Source: Oscillospiraceae bacterium (GTDB taxonomy: Bacteria > Bacillota > Clostridia > Oscillospirales > Oscillospiraceae). Taken from it: a stretch of 64,000 nucleotides of DNA. The notes below the pieces were generated by a model that saw nothing but the letters and a program-made list of their open reading frames with translations, did no database searches and had not been told where the DNA came from. The stretch is taken from contig JAETQF010000001.1 of assembly GCA_021770845.1 (NCBI GenBank), positions 1-64,000 of the forward strand, in the 5' to 3' direction. Below, one piece after another: positions 63,362 to 64,000 of the stretch. The position numbers were made by a program, and so were the translations under genes. Within the stretch, counting starts at the first letter, position 1. Every line of letters starts with the position of its first letter.

Positions 63362-63413
63362 CGCCCGGACGGGACAGGACGGGCCCGGCGGTTCACGCTG
63401 AAATAAGGGGGAT

Positions 63414-64000
63414 ATGAGGATGCTCTCCTTGCTTCACATTGAAAATATCGCGGTGATCTCCCAGGCGGACATCGCCTTTGACGAGGGCTTCAACGTGCTC
63501 ACCGGCGAGACGGGAGCGGGCAAATCCATCGTGATCGACGCCATCGGGGCCATCATGGGGGAGCGCACCAGCCGGGATCTGATCCGCACCGGGGCGAAGT
63601 CCGCCCGGGTGTCGGCGGTGTTCCGGGATCTGCCCAACCTGGCATGGTTTGAGCGGCAGGGCGTGGCCCCGGACGAGAACGGGGAGCTGCTCATTGAGCG
63701 GGCCATCCAGGGGGACGGGAAGAACGTGTGCCGGGTGAACGGCAGGCCCCTGCTGGTGACCCAGCTGCGGGAGCTGGGGTGCCAGCTGCTGAACATACAC
63801 GGCCAGCACGACGGGCAGCAGCTTCTGGACGAGGAGTGCCACCTGGACTATCTGGACAGCTTCGGCGGTACAGGGGAGCGGAGGGCGGCCTATGCCGGGG
63901 CCTATGAGAAAGTGCGGGCCCTGAGCCGGGAGCGGGACGAGCTCCAGATGGACGACGCGGAAAAGGCCCGCCGGATCGACACCCTGACCTACCAGATCGA
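63414..64000 (+). CDS. recN: DNA repair protein RecN, 5' part (runs off window)
   Basis: Translated from sequence: MRMLSLLHIENIAVISQADIAFDEGFNVLTGETGAGKSIVIDAIGAIMGER...NIHGQHDGQQLLDE; open at window edge so absent from the ORF track. Confidence 0.93.
   Translation, partial: MRMLSLLHIENIAVISQADIAFDEGFNVLTGETGAGKSIVIDAIGAIMGERTSRDLIRTGAKSARVSAVFRDLPNLAWFERQGVAPDENGELLIERAIQGDGKNVCRVNGRPLLVTQLRELGCQLLNIHGQHDGQQLLDEECHLDYLDSFGGTGERRAAYAGAYEKVRALSRERDELQMDDAEKARRIDTLTYQI

Noticed and set aside
1-64000. CRISPR arrays, tRNA/rRNA genes, transposases, phage genes
   Set aside because: Looked for on both strands by eye and in the ORF track; none recognised.

Overview
GC-rich, gene-dense chromosomal window from a spore-forming, low-oxygen-type Firmicute. 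I infer an Oscillospiraceae-like host (complete spoIIIA operon, uninterrupted sigK, dapL, ppdK and glnA). No rRNA, tRNA, CRISPR array, IS element or prophage was recognised. Ordinary content: folT, AGCS and NSS amino-acid transporters, a MATE/MarR/ABC-F cluster, cutC, an ECF sigma/anti-sigma pair, a two-component system with a PepSY lipoprotein, ppdK, glnA-dapF-dapL, spoIIIAA-AH, and nusB-xseAB-ispA-dxs-tlyA-nadK-recN (recN runs off the window). Strongest leads: (1) a five-gene SWIM / HEAT-like / MoxR AAA+ / DUF5682-like / VWA operon at 18.1-26.1 kb; (2) an attenuator-type leader before the ABC-F gene, with a perfect promoter, a 4-codon ORF (MRNK), hairpins and an intrinsic terminator next to the RBS; (3) an AmmeMemoRadiSam module that may share an operon with an orphan solute-binding protein and a chemoreceptor; (4) a THF-type riboswitch upstream of folT; (5) a hairpin enclosing the dapF SD and start codon; (6) a tlyA gene that appears to carry an internal deletion. 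Everything comes from reading the sequence and the supplied ORF track; no database search was run.
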